Shown here one piece after another: positions 1-6,849 of a DNA stretch of 12,015 nucleotides. The stretch is from assembly GCA_910584935.1 (NCBI GenBank), contig CAJUDU010000068.1:1-12015 (forward strand), written 5' to 3'. Each line of letters starts with the position of its first letter. Within the stretch, counting starts at the first letter, position 1. The translations under genes and the position numbers were made by a program. The DNA is from an uncultured Butyricicoccus sp. (GTDB lineage Bacteria; Bacillota; Clostridia; Oscillospirales; Butyricicoccaceae). The notes under the pieces are model-generated. The model made no database searches. It was not told the origin of the DNA and worked only from the letters and a program-made list of their open reading frames with translations.

Positions 1-88
1 CCCAAACGATTACGCCGCCAATGACGCCCAGTGCAGTCAGCAGGGAAGCTGCTTTGATGATGGTATCCGCACTGATGGTTACTTGCAT
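1..88 (-). CDS. Probable phage holin, N-terminal part (cut by window edge)
   Basis: Only the first 29 residues are visible, starting MQVTISADTIIKAAS and running into a hydrophobic, glycine-rich stretch (about residues 13-29, LLTALGVIGGVIVW) that looks like the start of a first membrane segment. The start is well supported: AAGGAGGTGAT, essentially a full match to the 16S anti-Shine-Dalgarno, lies at about 97-107, upstream of the ATG at 86-88. Small membrane proteins with a TISADTxIKAA-like beginning directly after the tail fibre genes are common in Clostridia prophages and are usually called holins, which form the inner-membrane lesion that releases endolysin. The position after the fibre genes fits the start of a lysis cassette. 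The rest of the gene lies outside the window, so holin is inferred from context and the N-terminus. Confidence 0.6.
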   Translation of the reverse strand, partial: MQVTISADTIIKAASLLTALGVIGGVIVW

Positions 89-129
89 AATTTTTCATCA
101 CCTCCTTGCCCTCGCACAGGAAATGTATC

Positions 130-153
130 AAGTTGCCTTTAAAAGGGCAACTT
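130..153. repeat. Perfect inverted repeat in the gap before the holin gene
   Basis: AAGTTGCC and GGCAACTT form an 8-bp perfect inverted repeat around TTTAAAAG. One more T-A and one G-T pair could extend the stem to 10 bp with a 4-base loop. It lies in the 73-base gap between the end of the carbohydrate-binding protein gene (162) and the holin ribosome binding site. No clear run of T follows it on either strand, so it is not a textbook intrinsic terminator. It may be an RNA processing or pausing element, or may protect the upstream message end. Function is unproven. Confidence 0.5.
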
Positions 154-161
154 CACAAAAA

Positions 162-776
162 TTATTCCTGTTGTTCCGTCCAGCCATAAACGCCTGGTTC
201 CCAAACATTATTATCCACATCACTTACCCAATGCTTATCTTTATGAGAAACCTGCGCCCCCTTTGGATAGGCATCCATCGCCCCAATGGGCTGGCTCCAT
301 GCAGGGAATTGTTCCATCGGGTCAGCAATTGCCACCCATAAGCCAGGTGCGGCATCTGGTGTCCAGCTTTCCTGTGACGTGTGCGCCTGCAAACAGCGAT
401 ATAACTTACCGCCATATCTGCGGATGTTCCCAGGCTGATAATTCACCGGAACAATCCATGGCGCAAACATATCCGCGTGTTCTCCTGCGGTCGTGTCGTC
501 AATGCTTCCGGCTTCGGCAAGCGTAACAAATAAGATTTCATTTGTTTCGGTTGCTGTTTTAATTTCCTTTCCAGCATCAACTTCCAGCAACAATACGGTT
601 TCTTCGTTCCCCTTCAATTTTGGACGCCCTTTCAAGTGGAATGCCTTTCCTGCGCATAAGAACCCATAAGCATCTTCTGCGCTGCATTCCAAATAGAATC
701 CTTCCGGTGAAAGTTGAACAAAAATCACTTGTTCTGCCATATTGATACAAGTAGTATTTTTAATGATTTTATACAT
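162..776 (-). CDS. Tail-tip accessory protein with two C-terminal carbohydrate-binding-like modules
   Basis: This 204-residue protein probably decorates the tail fibre or aids binding to host wall or capsule sugar. Its C-terminal half holds two modules resembling the chitin-binding CBM5/12 fold. The first spans about residues 106-151 (PWIVPVNYQPGNIRRYGG, then KLYRCLQAH and a closing GLWVAI). The second spans about 159-200 (AWSQPIGAMDAYPKGAQV, then HWVSDVDNNVWEPGVYGW). Both keep the usual aromatics: an opening W, a Y before a G, a central YR or HW, and a closing W. The first 100 residues form a domain I do not recognise. The ATG at 774-776 is preceded by GAGGGAG at good spacing, whereas the internal ATG at 740 has no ribosome binding site. 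It follows the fibre gene by 13 bases, where P2 has the fibre chaperone G, but it shows no resemblance to G. Confidence 0.7.
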   Translation of the reverse strand: MYKIIKNTTCINMAEQVIFVQLSPEGFYLECSAEDAYGFLCAGKAFHLKGRPKLKGNEETVLLLEVDAGKEIKTATETNEILFVTLAEAGSIDDTTAGEHADMFAPWIVPVNYQPGNIRRYGGKLYRCLQAHTSQESWTPDAAPGLWVAIADPMEQFPAWSQPIGAMDAYPKGAQVSHKDKHWVSDVDNNVWEPGVYGWTEQQE

Positions 777-789
777 ATATCTCCCTCGT

Positions 790-2850
790 TTAGACCCGAC
801 TAATTGAAATTTGAAGTTTTGCTTCTGCCTGGTTATAGTATGATGTCGCTAACGCTACAACAGATATTGTCAGATTGAGGATTTGGAAATTAGCCGTATA
901 AAACCCATCTGTAAGCCTAACATCAATATAATCACTGTTCATTATCTCAGCCGTTGCAACTACATTTCCATCTGGATCGGTGAGATTACATGGACTATTT
1001 GAGTATGTTACGCCCTCGTGCTTAAGCGCCAAAGCTCCATTTCCTGTATGAGTCACATAACAAGAACCATCAACTATATTGCCTATATGTAAAGACACAG
1101 ATGATTTGCTTAATGATATCGTTTGACTGCCTTTGTAAATTGTCCATCCTATACTCCTGAGGCCGGTCGTACCATCGCTCCACTGGTAGTTATCTCTATC
1201 CTTGATGGTAAATGTCGTTGCGTAGTTGCCAGGATAGGTAGCCTGAATATCCCCACCCCTTGTCATTTTCGTATCGTCATAGTCATACCATGCCGGTGAG
1301 AGATAGTGATTACTACCCTTATACGTCAAATAGCCACCTGCTCTAGGAACCTTTAAAGCAGCCTTATTAATTATCCATGTCGCAGTCTTTGCGCCTGTTG
1401 TGCCGTCATTCCACTGATAGTTTTTGGTTGGCGTGAAGGATACATTATAACTCCCCGCATTTTTGCCAGAGGTTGTGCCATTAATAGTTAGCTTTGCAGT
1501 ATCGTAGTTATTCCAAGTTGGACTTTGGGCATTGCCGTTATAAGTCAGTGTGTTGCTTTGCGTTGGAAGTGTTATCATTGCCTTTGCAATCACCCACGTT
1601 ACAGTCTTTGCCCCTACTGTACCATCGTTCCACTGATAATTGGATGTTGGTGTAAATGTCGCGTTGTATGTGCCTGCGTTTGTGCCGGATGTTGTGCCGC
1701 CAATGGTCAACTTTGCGGCATCGTAGTTATTCCAAGTTGGACTTTGAGCGCTGCCGTTATAAGTCAGCGTGCCGTTTTGCGTTGGAAGTGAAACAGTAGC
1801 TTTTACAATCACCCACGTCACAGACTTTGCATCGGTGCTGCCATCTTCCCAAAAATAGCCGTCTTTTGGTGTAAATATTGCAGTATAAGTGCCCACATCC
1901 GTGCCAGATGTTATGCCGTCCAGCGTCATAATATCCGGATTATAGCTATTCCAAGCAGGACTTTGGGCGCTACTGTTATAGGTCAGCGTGCCGCTTTGCG
2001 TTGGTACAACATGAATGGTATTATTGATTTTCGTAATTTCCCGAAGCGCCTTTTCAGCGGTTGTTTGGGCTGTTGCCGCTGCCTTAGCATTTGCGCTGAC
2101 TTGCCGCCGGATATCCGGATGCGCTTCTGCATCAATATTGTGGGCATTAATCGCGCCGCTTACGTCCATATCCGGCAACTGATTTGCCGGTATCTTCCCA
2201 CCCTCATCCAAGTCCGCTTTGCGTTCCATTAACTCACGCAAATCTGGATGTGCTTCTGTATCAGCATCGTGGTTGCCAATTGCGCCACTTACATCAATGT
2301 CTGGCAGTTGGTTTACGGGAACTTTGCCGCTACTGTCCAGTTCTGCAATACCGTTTGGCTTGCCAATGTGCAAGATAATCTGTTCCTGTATTGCGTTATC
2401 CACATAACCAATCGTTGCAAGCACATCTGGGTCAATATGGATTTCCAGTTCACCCTGATTGGATACCGCCAACGTGCTGTAAAATGTGTAGGCGAAATCC
2501 GGGGAATCCGCAAAACTCGGAATCGCAACACCTTCACTATTTTGAAACAGTGCAAACATCACCGGTGCATTATTATCAATATGCCCCCATAATCCAATCT
2601 GATTTAGTGTGTATCCAACTTGTGGTGCAGTAATTTGCACCTTTAACTTGCGTCCTTCCGGGATTGTTTCGCCAGACAAGATATTGACCACTTGCTTTTG
2701 ACTTACAAGTTTAGTTTGTGCCAACATCCCGACATCCGGGACAGTCCCAGTACCGGCAGCGGCATTGTCCAGATGCAGCACCGTGCCATTAACCCAATCC
2801 TCGAAAAGTTTGCTTCCGGCGTTTGTTACAACACCTGTCCATTTGCCCAT
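790..2850 (-). CDS. H: Tail fibre protein (P2 H-like) with collar domain and Ig/MBG-type repeats
   Basis: A 686-residue tail fibre likely to make first contact with the host surface. Residues 1 to about 145 match the phage tail-collar fibre family (DUF3751 type: GKWTGVVTNAGSKLFEDW, later NQIGLWG and FALFQNSEG). A linker follows with two copies of GKxPxNQLPDxDVSGAI plus a HPDxR element (about 175-250) and a short alanine-rich helix. Four tandem beta-rich repeats of about 73 residues cover 279-573, each with LTYNGSAQSPTWNNY-, GTYNATFTP- and NYQWNDGT-like blocks. A different Ig-like domain starting GSQTISLSKSSVSLH covers 574-686. The start is the ATG at 2848-2850, because AGGAGG sits at 2858-2863; an in-frame ATG at 2871 lacks a ribosome binding site. 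The TGA of the preceding I gene lies inside the spacer, so the two are probably translationally coupled. The receptor is unknown. Confidence 0.85.
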   Translation of the reverse strand: MGKWTGVVTNAGSKLFEDWVNGTVLHLDNAAAGTGTVPDVGMLAQTKLVSQKQVVNILSGETIPEGRKLKVQITAPQVGYTLNQIGLWGHIDNNAPVMFALFQNSEGVAIPSFADSPDFAYTFYSTLAVSNQGELEIHIDPDVLATIGYVDNAIQEQIILHIGKPNGIAELDSSGKVPVNQLPDIDVSGAIGNHDADTEAHPDLRELMERKADLDEGGKIPANQLPDMDVSGAINAHNIDAEAHPDIRRQVSANAKAAATAQTTAEKALREITKINNTIHVVPTQSGTLTYNSSAQSPAWNSYNPDIMTLDGITSGTDVGTYTAIFTPKDGYFWEDGSTDAKSVTWVIVKATVSLPTQNGTLTYNGSAQSPTWNNYDAAKLTIGGTTSGTNAGTYNATFTPTSNYQWNDGTVGAKTVTWVIAKAMITLPTQSNTLTYNGNAQSPTWNNYDTAKLTINGTTSGKNAGSYNVSFTPTKNYQWNDGTTGAKTATWIINKAALKVPRAGGYLTYKGSNHYLSPAWYDYDDTKMTRGGDIQATYPGNYATTFTIKDRDNYQWSDGTTGLRSIGWTIYKGSQTISLSKSSVSLHIGNIVDGSCYVTHTGNGALALKHEGVTYSNSPCNLTDPDGNVVATAEIMNSDYIDVRLTDGFYTANFQILNLTISVVALATSYYNQAEAKLQISISRV
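1132..1359 (-). repeat. Fibre repeat 4 (diverged, 76 codons)
   Basis: The fourth and most diverged Ig/MBG-type unit of the fibre gene. It keeps LTYKGS, SPAWYDYDDTKMT, PGNYATTFTI and NYQWSDGTTG but has three extra codons and little nucleotide identity to the other copies. It is the last unit before the unrelated C-terminal domain. Confidence 0.75.
1360..1578 (-). repeat. Fibre repeat 3 (73 codons, 219 bp)
   Basis: A 73-codon unit beginning MITLPTQSNTLTYNGNAQS and ending WIINKA. It is close to repeat 2 in DNA as well as protein. For example, a 27-base string beginning ATCGTAGTTATT on the plus strand occurs at 1501-1527 and again at 1720-1746, exactly 219 bases apart. Confidence 0.85.
1579..1797 (-). 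repeat. Fibre repeat 2 (73 codons, 219 bp)
   Basis: A 73-codon unit beginning TVSLPTQNGTLTYNGSAQS and ending TWVIAKA. It is in phase with repeats 1 and 3 and shares long identical nucleotide strings with repeat 3, which points to recent tandem duplication or gene conversion. Confidence 0.85.
1798..2016 (-). repeat. Fibre repeat 1 (73 codons, 219 bp)
   Basis: The first 73-codon unit, beginning IHVVPTQSGTLTYNSSAQS and ending TWVIVKA. It is more diverged in the middle (DVGTYTAIFTPKDGYFWEDG) than repeats 2 and 3, but keeps the LTYN, SPxWNxY, GTY and DGS/T anchors. Confidence 0.8.
2107..2331 (-). repeat. Two copies of a fibre-stalk peptide motif
   Basis: Within the H-like gene the motif GK(V/I)P(V/A)NQLPD(I/M)DVSGAI, followed by a short spacer and (D/A)EAHPD(L/I)R, occurs twice with a start-to-start spacing of about 43 codons. 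LPxxD-type linkers of this kind are common in phage fibre stalks. The copies are similar in protein but less so in DNA, so the duplication looks older than that of the Ig/MBG repeats. Confidence 0.75.
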
Positions 2851-2852
2851 TG

Positions 2853-3446
2853 TCAAACCTCCTGATAACATTCGGCTGTTGCACCATCTGTGATTTCACA
2901 GCCGGAACATCCCACCATTGCATAAACTGTGGCAGTGCCGCCAGCATCATAATATTCAATCAAATCCAGCACAGAACGCAGATTTTTATAATATTTCACC
3001 CGTTCGAGTACACGATTATGTTTTGCCGGGTCTACATTTTCATATGTCGCGTCAATCAGCAGGCGGAAATGATAAGGAAGCCCACCATATTGGAACCACT
3101 CCTGCACCTGTGTGTCTGGATAAACCGCGGAGATTGCAGTTTCCACCGCAGCTTTGGTGCCCAGCATTTTATGCACCTGCCAGCTTCCTTTGAGTGTCCG
3201 CCGCTTTTCCTCCAGTGAATAGTTTCCATCCCACCAATCCACCTTGAAATCATAGGCAAGGATATCTAAAATTTGTTCTGGCAAACGATCAATGGCGGAA
3301 TAAATCCGCAAATGGTCTATTTCATCAGGACGCTGGGAGAGCAGCTCCGCAATCCCATCCGCAAGTGCCATCATGCTTTTATCCTGCTGTAAAACAAGCG
3401 GGAGGGAAGCCAGCATGTTTTCTTTGCTTAAACCGTGATTATTCAT
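2853..3446 (-). CDS. I: Baseplate protein I (P2 gpI-like, tail protein I family)
   Basis: A 197-residue baseplate wedge component. In P2-type phages, gpI joins gpJ at the outer baseplate and lies next to the fibre gene. The family signature is the N-terminal LPLVLQQDKSMMALADGIAE, then IDRLPEQILDILAYDFKVDW, an LKGSWQVHKMLGTKAAVE helix and VQEWFQYGGLPYHFRL. The C-terminal tail has a short CSGCEI element. The start is taken as the ATG at 3444-3446 (MNNHGLSKEN), about 8 bases after GGGGG; the ATG at 3452 in the same frame would add two residues. The 8-base overlap with the end of J fits tight coupling. Longer in-frame extensions to 3563 run through J and have no ribosome binding site. Confidence 0.87.
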   Translation of the reverse strand: MNNHGLSKENMLASLPLVLQQDKSMMALADGIAELLSQRPDEIDHLRIYSAIDRLPEQILDILAYDFKVDWWDGNYSLEEKRRTLKGSWQVHKMLGTKAAVETAISAVYPDTQVQEWFQYGGLPYHFRLLIDATYENVDPAKHNRVLERVKYYKNLRSVLDLIEYYDAGGTATVYAMVGCSGCEITDGATAECYQEV

Positions 3447-4581
3447 CCTCATAACCCCCATTTGTAATGGTGATTGTTCCGATTTTCGCAACCTGCGGCA
3501 CATTTGCTGCAGCTTCACTGCCATCCCGCAAATCTGTAAATATCGGACTTGACAGCTCCACACGTTTTATCCCAGTCTGCATCAGCAACCCAATCAAATG
3601 CGATGGGTTGATATCCCGCCCAAGTTTTGCACACTGCCAGGCGGTATACTCCGCAACAGCAGCATTCACGGCATCCGCAATTTCCGCCGCACTTTGTGTG
3701 CTGCCACTTTGCAAATAATATGTAAATGCGATATCATAGCCAACAACCTCGGCATCTTCCACAGAAACTTTATCGGTCAGCGGACGGACTTCATCCGCAC
3801 TGCATCTGGCAAGTACAGCATTTTTCATTTCACTTGTTGCCAACGCGCCGCCTTCCATTAAAATATAAAGTTTCACGGTTCCGGCCTGCGGCGAATTTGC
3901 AACAACATCAATGATTTCTGTACTGACCTGTTTGGCAAAATAAATATAACTGCCTTTCGCGCCAGCACAGCTGTAAGCGTCCATCGATGCGCGCATGAGC
4001 TGGTAATATTCTTCGTCTGTCGCTTCATCAGAACCGCCGTCAGATTGCGTGATATTGACACATTCCGCACAATATTCGTATAAATCAATCAAAGTATTGA
4101 TTTGTCCGGCAGCATAACCATTGCCAATAATCCCGGCAGTTTGGCAGCGTACAGGCACATCGATCTTGGTTTCGCCAACTGGAAATTGATTGTCGGTAAA
4201 TGTTTCCCAAATTAAAGTATTGCCGCTGTCTGTCACCCGTGTGCCAGCAGGAAGGACTACCACGGAGGGTTGTTCGGCGGAAATGGAAAAACGTACAGTA
4301 CAAACTGCAGCTTGTGCCGCTGGACGTTTGCTTGCCAAAAACAATTCACCCAGCGCGTCAAGATTTTCACCTTCCGCGCGGCTTGGGATATTCTGGTTTC
4401 CTGCATAATTTGTCAGTACACGTTCCTGCACTAAAATGCTTGCAATCCACTGAATGAATAACCGTTCCGGGCTTGCAGGATGCACAGAAGTTTTGGTGAT
4501 TTTCTCATATGCGGAAACCAGCATCGAAACCAGAGCATCCGCATTGGTATCCACAAAAGAAACTTCGGTATTACGTGCCAT
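3439..4581 (-). CDS. J: Baseplate assembly protein J (P2 gpJ-like)
   Basis: A 380-residue baseplate wedge protein of the Baseplate_J family, the partner of W and I at the baseplate rim. Typical blocks are EGENLDALGELFLASKRPAA (about 70-89), VLPAGTRVTDS followed by TFTDNQF (about 109-133), the conserved AGIIGNGYAAGQINTLID segment (about 149-166), the SDGGSDEATDEEYYQLMR block (about 180-197), and AGTVKLYIL. The C-terminus has the usual GRDINPSHLIGLLMQTGIKR helix. The ATG at 4579-4581 is preceded by GGAGGTGGAG. A TTG directly before it could add one residue. The start overlaps the end of W by 11 bases, implying translational coupling. Length and domain order are normal, with no sign of damage. 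Confidence 0.93.
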   Translation of the reverse strand: MARNTEVSFVDTNADALVSMLVSAYEKITKTSVHPASPERLFIQWIASILVQERVLTNYAGNQNIPSRAEGENLDALGELFLASKRPAAQAAVCTVRFSISAEQPSVVVLPAGTRVTDSGNTLIWETFTDNQFPVGETKIDVPVRCQTAGIIGNGYAAGQINTLIDLYEYCAECVNITQSDGGSDEATDEEYYQLMRASMDAYSCAGAKGSYIYFAKQVSTEIIDVVANSPQAGTVKLYILMEGGALATSEMKNAVLARCSADEVRPLTDKVSVEDAEVVGYDIAFTYYLQSGSTQSAAEIADAVNAAVAEYTAWQCAKLGRDINPSHLIGLLMQTGIKRVELSSPIFTDLRDGSEAAANVPQVAKIGTITITNGGYEDE

Positions 4582-4891
4582 CAATCTCCACCTCCAAAGT
4601 TGGAATCAGCCGTCCAGGTTGGGAAACATCCTCCTGAAAAGTCATGCTTAAAACTTTCGCACGTGGTTCCCAATTTTCCACAGCTTCACGTACAGCGGCA
4701 ATCATTTTGGCTTTGGCAAGCGGCATGGGCTGATCTAAAAAATCCATTGGAATGCCAAAATCACGGTACAAAGGTACACTGCCGCGCCGGGTGGTCAAGA
4801 TGATTTTGATGTTTTGTAAAACTGCGGCTGTTACGTCTGTTTCATTCAGAATTATTTTTGATAAATCTCCTGCTGTTACAGTATACGGCAT
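4571..4891 (-). CDS. W: Baseplate assembly protein W (gpW/gp25-like)
   Basis: A 106-residue protein of the GPW/gp25 family, the conserved inner wedge protein of contractile tails that links baseplate wedges and helps start sheath polymerisation. Its diagnostic segment is LTTRRGSVPLYRDFGIPMDF (about 31-50), followed by a helix and the ENWEPRAKVLS motif (the family's EPR signature) at about 72-82. The start ATG at 4889-4891 follows GAGGTGA. The TGA of the upstream U-like gene lies four bases upstream, inside the spacer, so the two are coupled. Length is typical of this family in P2-like phages. Confidence 0.92.
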   Translation of the reverse strand: MPYTVTAGDLSKIILNETDVTAAVLQNIKIILTTRRGSVPLYRDFGIPMDFLDQPMPLAKAKMIAAVREAVENWEPRAKVLSMTFQEDVSQPGRLIPTLEVEIDGT

Positions 4892-4895
4892 TTTA

Positions 4896-5318
4896 TCACC
4901 TCACCCAATTCTTAGCGGCATCCGCATTTAGATATTCCTGCAAACTAACTGAAACTACAGCATGAGTAACATTGCCATATTTATCGGTATACTGCATCTT
5001 GATTTTGTGGCTGACGATTGACCAGCGATATTTGCCATAAGGACGTTCACCAATGACAAGGGGAACAGCTTCACCATCACGTTCATATGTCCAGATTTTC
5101 ACCATTTCTGCAAGCGGGTCGACGCCCAAATAAGCGGATAATGTGATATCAAAGGACATTTCATCCGGCTCAATGCCTGTAAATTCGGTTAAAGCATTGC
5201 GCAAATGCCGCTGGTGTGTGCTATATCTTGCCTTGCCAGACCATGTGATATTGTTGATCACTTCCACAACATCTGCGGACACATGAAAGCCGATATCGCC
5301 CAAACATCCAACAACCAT
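4896..5318 (-). CDS. U: Tail terminator/completion protein, P2 gpU-like
   Basis: A 140-residue protein resembling the P2 gpU family, whose members cap the tube and sheath when the tail reaches full length. The family pattern is visible: an opening LGDIGFHVS, then RYSTHQRHLRNALTEFTG, a DEMSFDITLSAYLG segment followed by a helix with WTYERDGEAVPLVIGERPYG, and a closing VSVSLQEYL strand. The ATG at 5316-5318 follows AGGGGTGA and overlaps the stop of the V-like gene by one base (TAATG). In P2, U precedes D; here it lies downstream of D and V, directly before W. The family call is from pattern recognition; no alignment was run. Confidence 0.8.
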   Translation of the reverse strand: MVVGCLGDIGFHVSADVVEVINNITWSGKARYSTHQRHLRNALTEFTGIEPDEMSFDITLSAYLGVDPLAEMVKIWTYERDGEAVPLVIGERPYGKYRWSIVSHKIKMQYTDKYGNVTHAVVSVSLQEYLNADAAKNWVR

Positions 5319-5536
5319 TAAATCACCCCTAAAATGAAACCGTCACCATCCACGATAGGTAAATATAGCACCAAAACAGCCTGTCCGACTTTAGGCATAC
5401 CAGATATGACTTTCAGCCAGCCCGAAATAATATCGGTATTATCCAAAATCACACGGGCGGTATTGTTGCCTGGATTTGTTGCACTGACAATGCCGGTCTG
5501 CACCATACGGGACAAAATCTTTTCAGTATCCATCAT
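5318..5536 (-). CDS. V: Short baseplate V-like OB-fold protein (reduced spike)
   Basis: A 72-residue protein that looks like only the N-terminal OB fold of P2 gpV or phage spike proteins: GIVSATNPGNNTARVIL, then ISGWLKVISGMPKVGQAVLV and a closing GDGFILGVI. The order R-V-x-L, W-L, P-K-V-G-x-x-V-L-V and a final ILGVI strand is typical of the V/gp45/VgrG barrel. Known gpV proteins are near 200 residues and continue into a triple beta-helix with a metal-binding tip; here the gene stops right after the barrel. It overlaps the end of D (ATGATG/TGA) and the start of U, so a frameshift truncation is not obvious. Either of two adjacent ATGs (5536 or 5533) could be used. A hub adaptor role is possible. 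Confidence 0.65.
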   Translation of the reverse strand: MMDTEKILSRMVQTGIVSATNPGNNTARVILDNTDIISGWLKVISGMPKVGQAVLVLYLPIVDGDGFILGVI

Positions 5537-6849
5537 TCAGCCCCCAGAACCTTCCGCAAAGTAGCTTGTGTGGTATAGCCTGAACTGCCCACAGTATGTT
5601 TTGCCTGTTTGACGATATATTTTCCATCCCAAGCACCCCAACCTTCCAGCGTGACAGTAATTCCGGCAACAATATCCGGATTGCCGGGGAAGGTGAAATC
5701 CGCCATACGAAAATATTTGTTATACAGCCGCAAACATTTTTCCGCCAATGTTTTAGCTTCCGCAATACTGGATACTTTCGCAATAATCTCAAGCTGCTGA
5801 TTATCTTTTGCATCTTCTTTATAATCGGATGCTTTGGCTGTTGCTGTAAATTTCTTATGCGTCACAGGGTCAGTATACCGCACCCGGCAAGTTGCAAAAC
5901 GCATTTCGGCTGTGCCTGTGGACAGCTTGTATTTTGTGTATGTACCATCGCCATATTTCACAGTAAATGCTGTGGGTTTTGCTTCAAAATCCGCTTGCTC
6001 AAACAGCACAAGGATATTTTTTGTTGCTTTGAGCGACAATCCGGCATTGTGACAGAGTACAGACAGAAAATCAATATCACTGGTTTGAAACTGCTCCACA
6101 CGTTCATAAACCGGGTTGACTGTGGATTCAAACATGCAGGTCATGCCGTTTGCGCTTGCAATTTCCTCCGCAATACCGGACAGGGAATATGCCTCCCATG
6201 CCCGGTTTTTCTTTGTGCGGCGGACACCGGAAACCCAAGGCAATGCTGTGCCACGGATAGTCACTGTTGCAGGTGGACCGGAAACATCAACCGAATCCAG
6301 TTCAAACTGCCCACAGTCCAGCACCTTGTCCTGCCCGTCGGCATTCCAATTTTCACGCAGGATAACAGCCTGCATCCGCATGGCAGTGTTTGGGTTGCTG
6401 TCTTTGTCCTTGTTATCTTTTTTATCGCTCCCGCTGCCCGCCTTCAGGTATTTCATACTGACATAGCCGGGACCGATATTTGCCCAGCCGCTTTCGGTAC
6501 TCTGGACAGTTACCGATGCACCGAAAGCAAGCATACCAACCTTTTTATATTTCGTGCCTGCGCCAGCACGGACATTCAGTCCACTTTTTGCTGTTACGGT
6601 ATAAGTTTTTGCGCTGTCATCCGCGCCGGGTTCTATGGATTCTGATGCGGCATTCACCATGTCTGTCAGCCAGGATGTAACCCATATGCCGTCCCGATCT
6701 TGCAGTTTGATTTGCAGATCATCTGGTTCATCCTCTTCATTATCAGTGTAAGTTAATGACAATAAGTAAGGGCGGATTGATTTTGTGATATCTGTGCCGC
6801 CAAAAGCAATTTCGACATTGGTACGGCGTGCAAGATTCGCGTTGCTCAT
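5533..6849 (-). CDS. D: Late control/hub protein D (P2 gpD-like) with inserted SH3b domain
   Basis: A 438-residue hub protein of the phage late control D family (related to T4 gp27 and the VgrG base). It connects the tube end and the spike. D-family sequence is seen at the N-terminus (NVEIAFGGTDITKSIRPYLL, then DEPDDLQIKLQDRDGIW) and from about residue 157 on (VILRENWNADG, then LDCGQFELDSVDVSGPPATV), with a SDIDFLSVLCHNAGLSL block and a C-terminal barrel ending KYIVKQAKHTVG. Between them, about 81-137 is a bacterial SH3 domain (SGLNVRAGAGTKYKKVGML, then ESGWANI and GYVSMKYL), followed by a charged GSGSDKKDNKDKDSN linker. The protein is about 50 residues longer than P2 gpD, which fits the insertion. 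The ATG at 6847-6849 follows AAGGAGG and overlaps X by ATGA; a TTG at 6867 is less likely. Confidence 0.88.
   Translation of the reverse strand: MSNANLARRTNVEIAFGGTDITKSIRPYLLSLTYTDNEEDEPDDLQIKLQDRDGIWVTSWLTDMVNAASESIEPGADDSAKTYTVTAKSGLNVRAGAGTKYKKVGMLAFGASVTVQSTESGWANIGPGYVSMKYLKAGSGSDKKDNKDKDSNPNTAMRMQAVILRENWNADGQDKVLDCGQFELDSVDVSGPPATVTIRGTALPWVSGVRRTKKNRAWEAYSLSGIAEEIASANGMTCMFESTVNPVYERVEQFQTSDIDFLSVLCHNAGLSLKATKNILVLFEQADFEAKPTAFTVKYGDGTYTKYKLSTGTAEMRFATCRVRYTDPVTHKKFTATAKASDYKEDAKDNQQLEIIAKVSSIAEAKTLAEKCLRLYNKYFRMADFTFPGNPDIVAGITVTLEGWGAWDGKYIVKQAKHTVGSSGYTTQATLRKVLGAE
6439..6609 (-). other. SH3b domain inserted in the D gene
   Basis: This segment encodes a complete-looking bacterial SH3 domain inside D. 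It shows the family's LNVRAGAGTKYKKVGML opening, a GASVTV strand, ESGWANI, and the closing GYVSMKYL. SH3b domains often bind peptidoglycan peptides or cross-bridges. The acidic, serine-rich stretch before it (SESIEPGADD) and the lysine/aspartate-rich one after it look like flexible linkers that let it protrude from the hub barrel. Its function here is inferred. Confidence 0.82.

Noticed and set aside
1360..2016. Periodic repeats as a possible CRISPR array or phage-variable template region
   Set aside because: The 219-bp period is an in-frame 73-codon protein repeat. There are no short direct repeats with unique spacers, and no reverse transcriptase or template/variable pair is visible.
3447..3563. 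A longer I protein starting at 3563
   Set aside because: The extra residues overlap J in another frame, lack a ribosome binding site and are not like the I family, whose similarity begins after MNNHGLS.
5596..6645. A 349-codon open frame on the plus strand
   Set aside because: It lies wholly antisense to the strongly supported D gene, has no ribosome binding site or recognisable domain, and its cysteine/phenylalanine-rich translation is typical of a shadow of a real gene.
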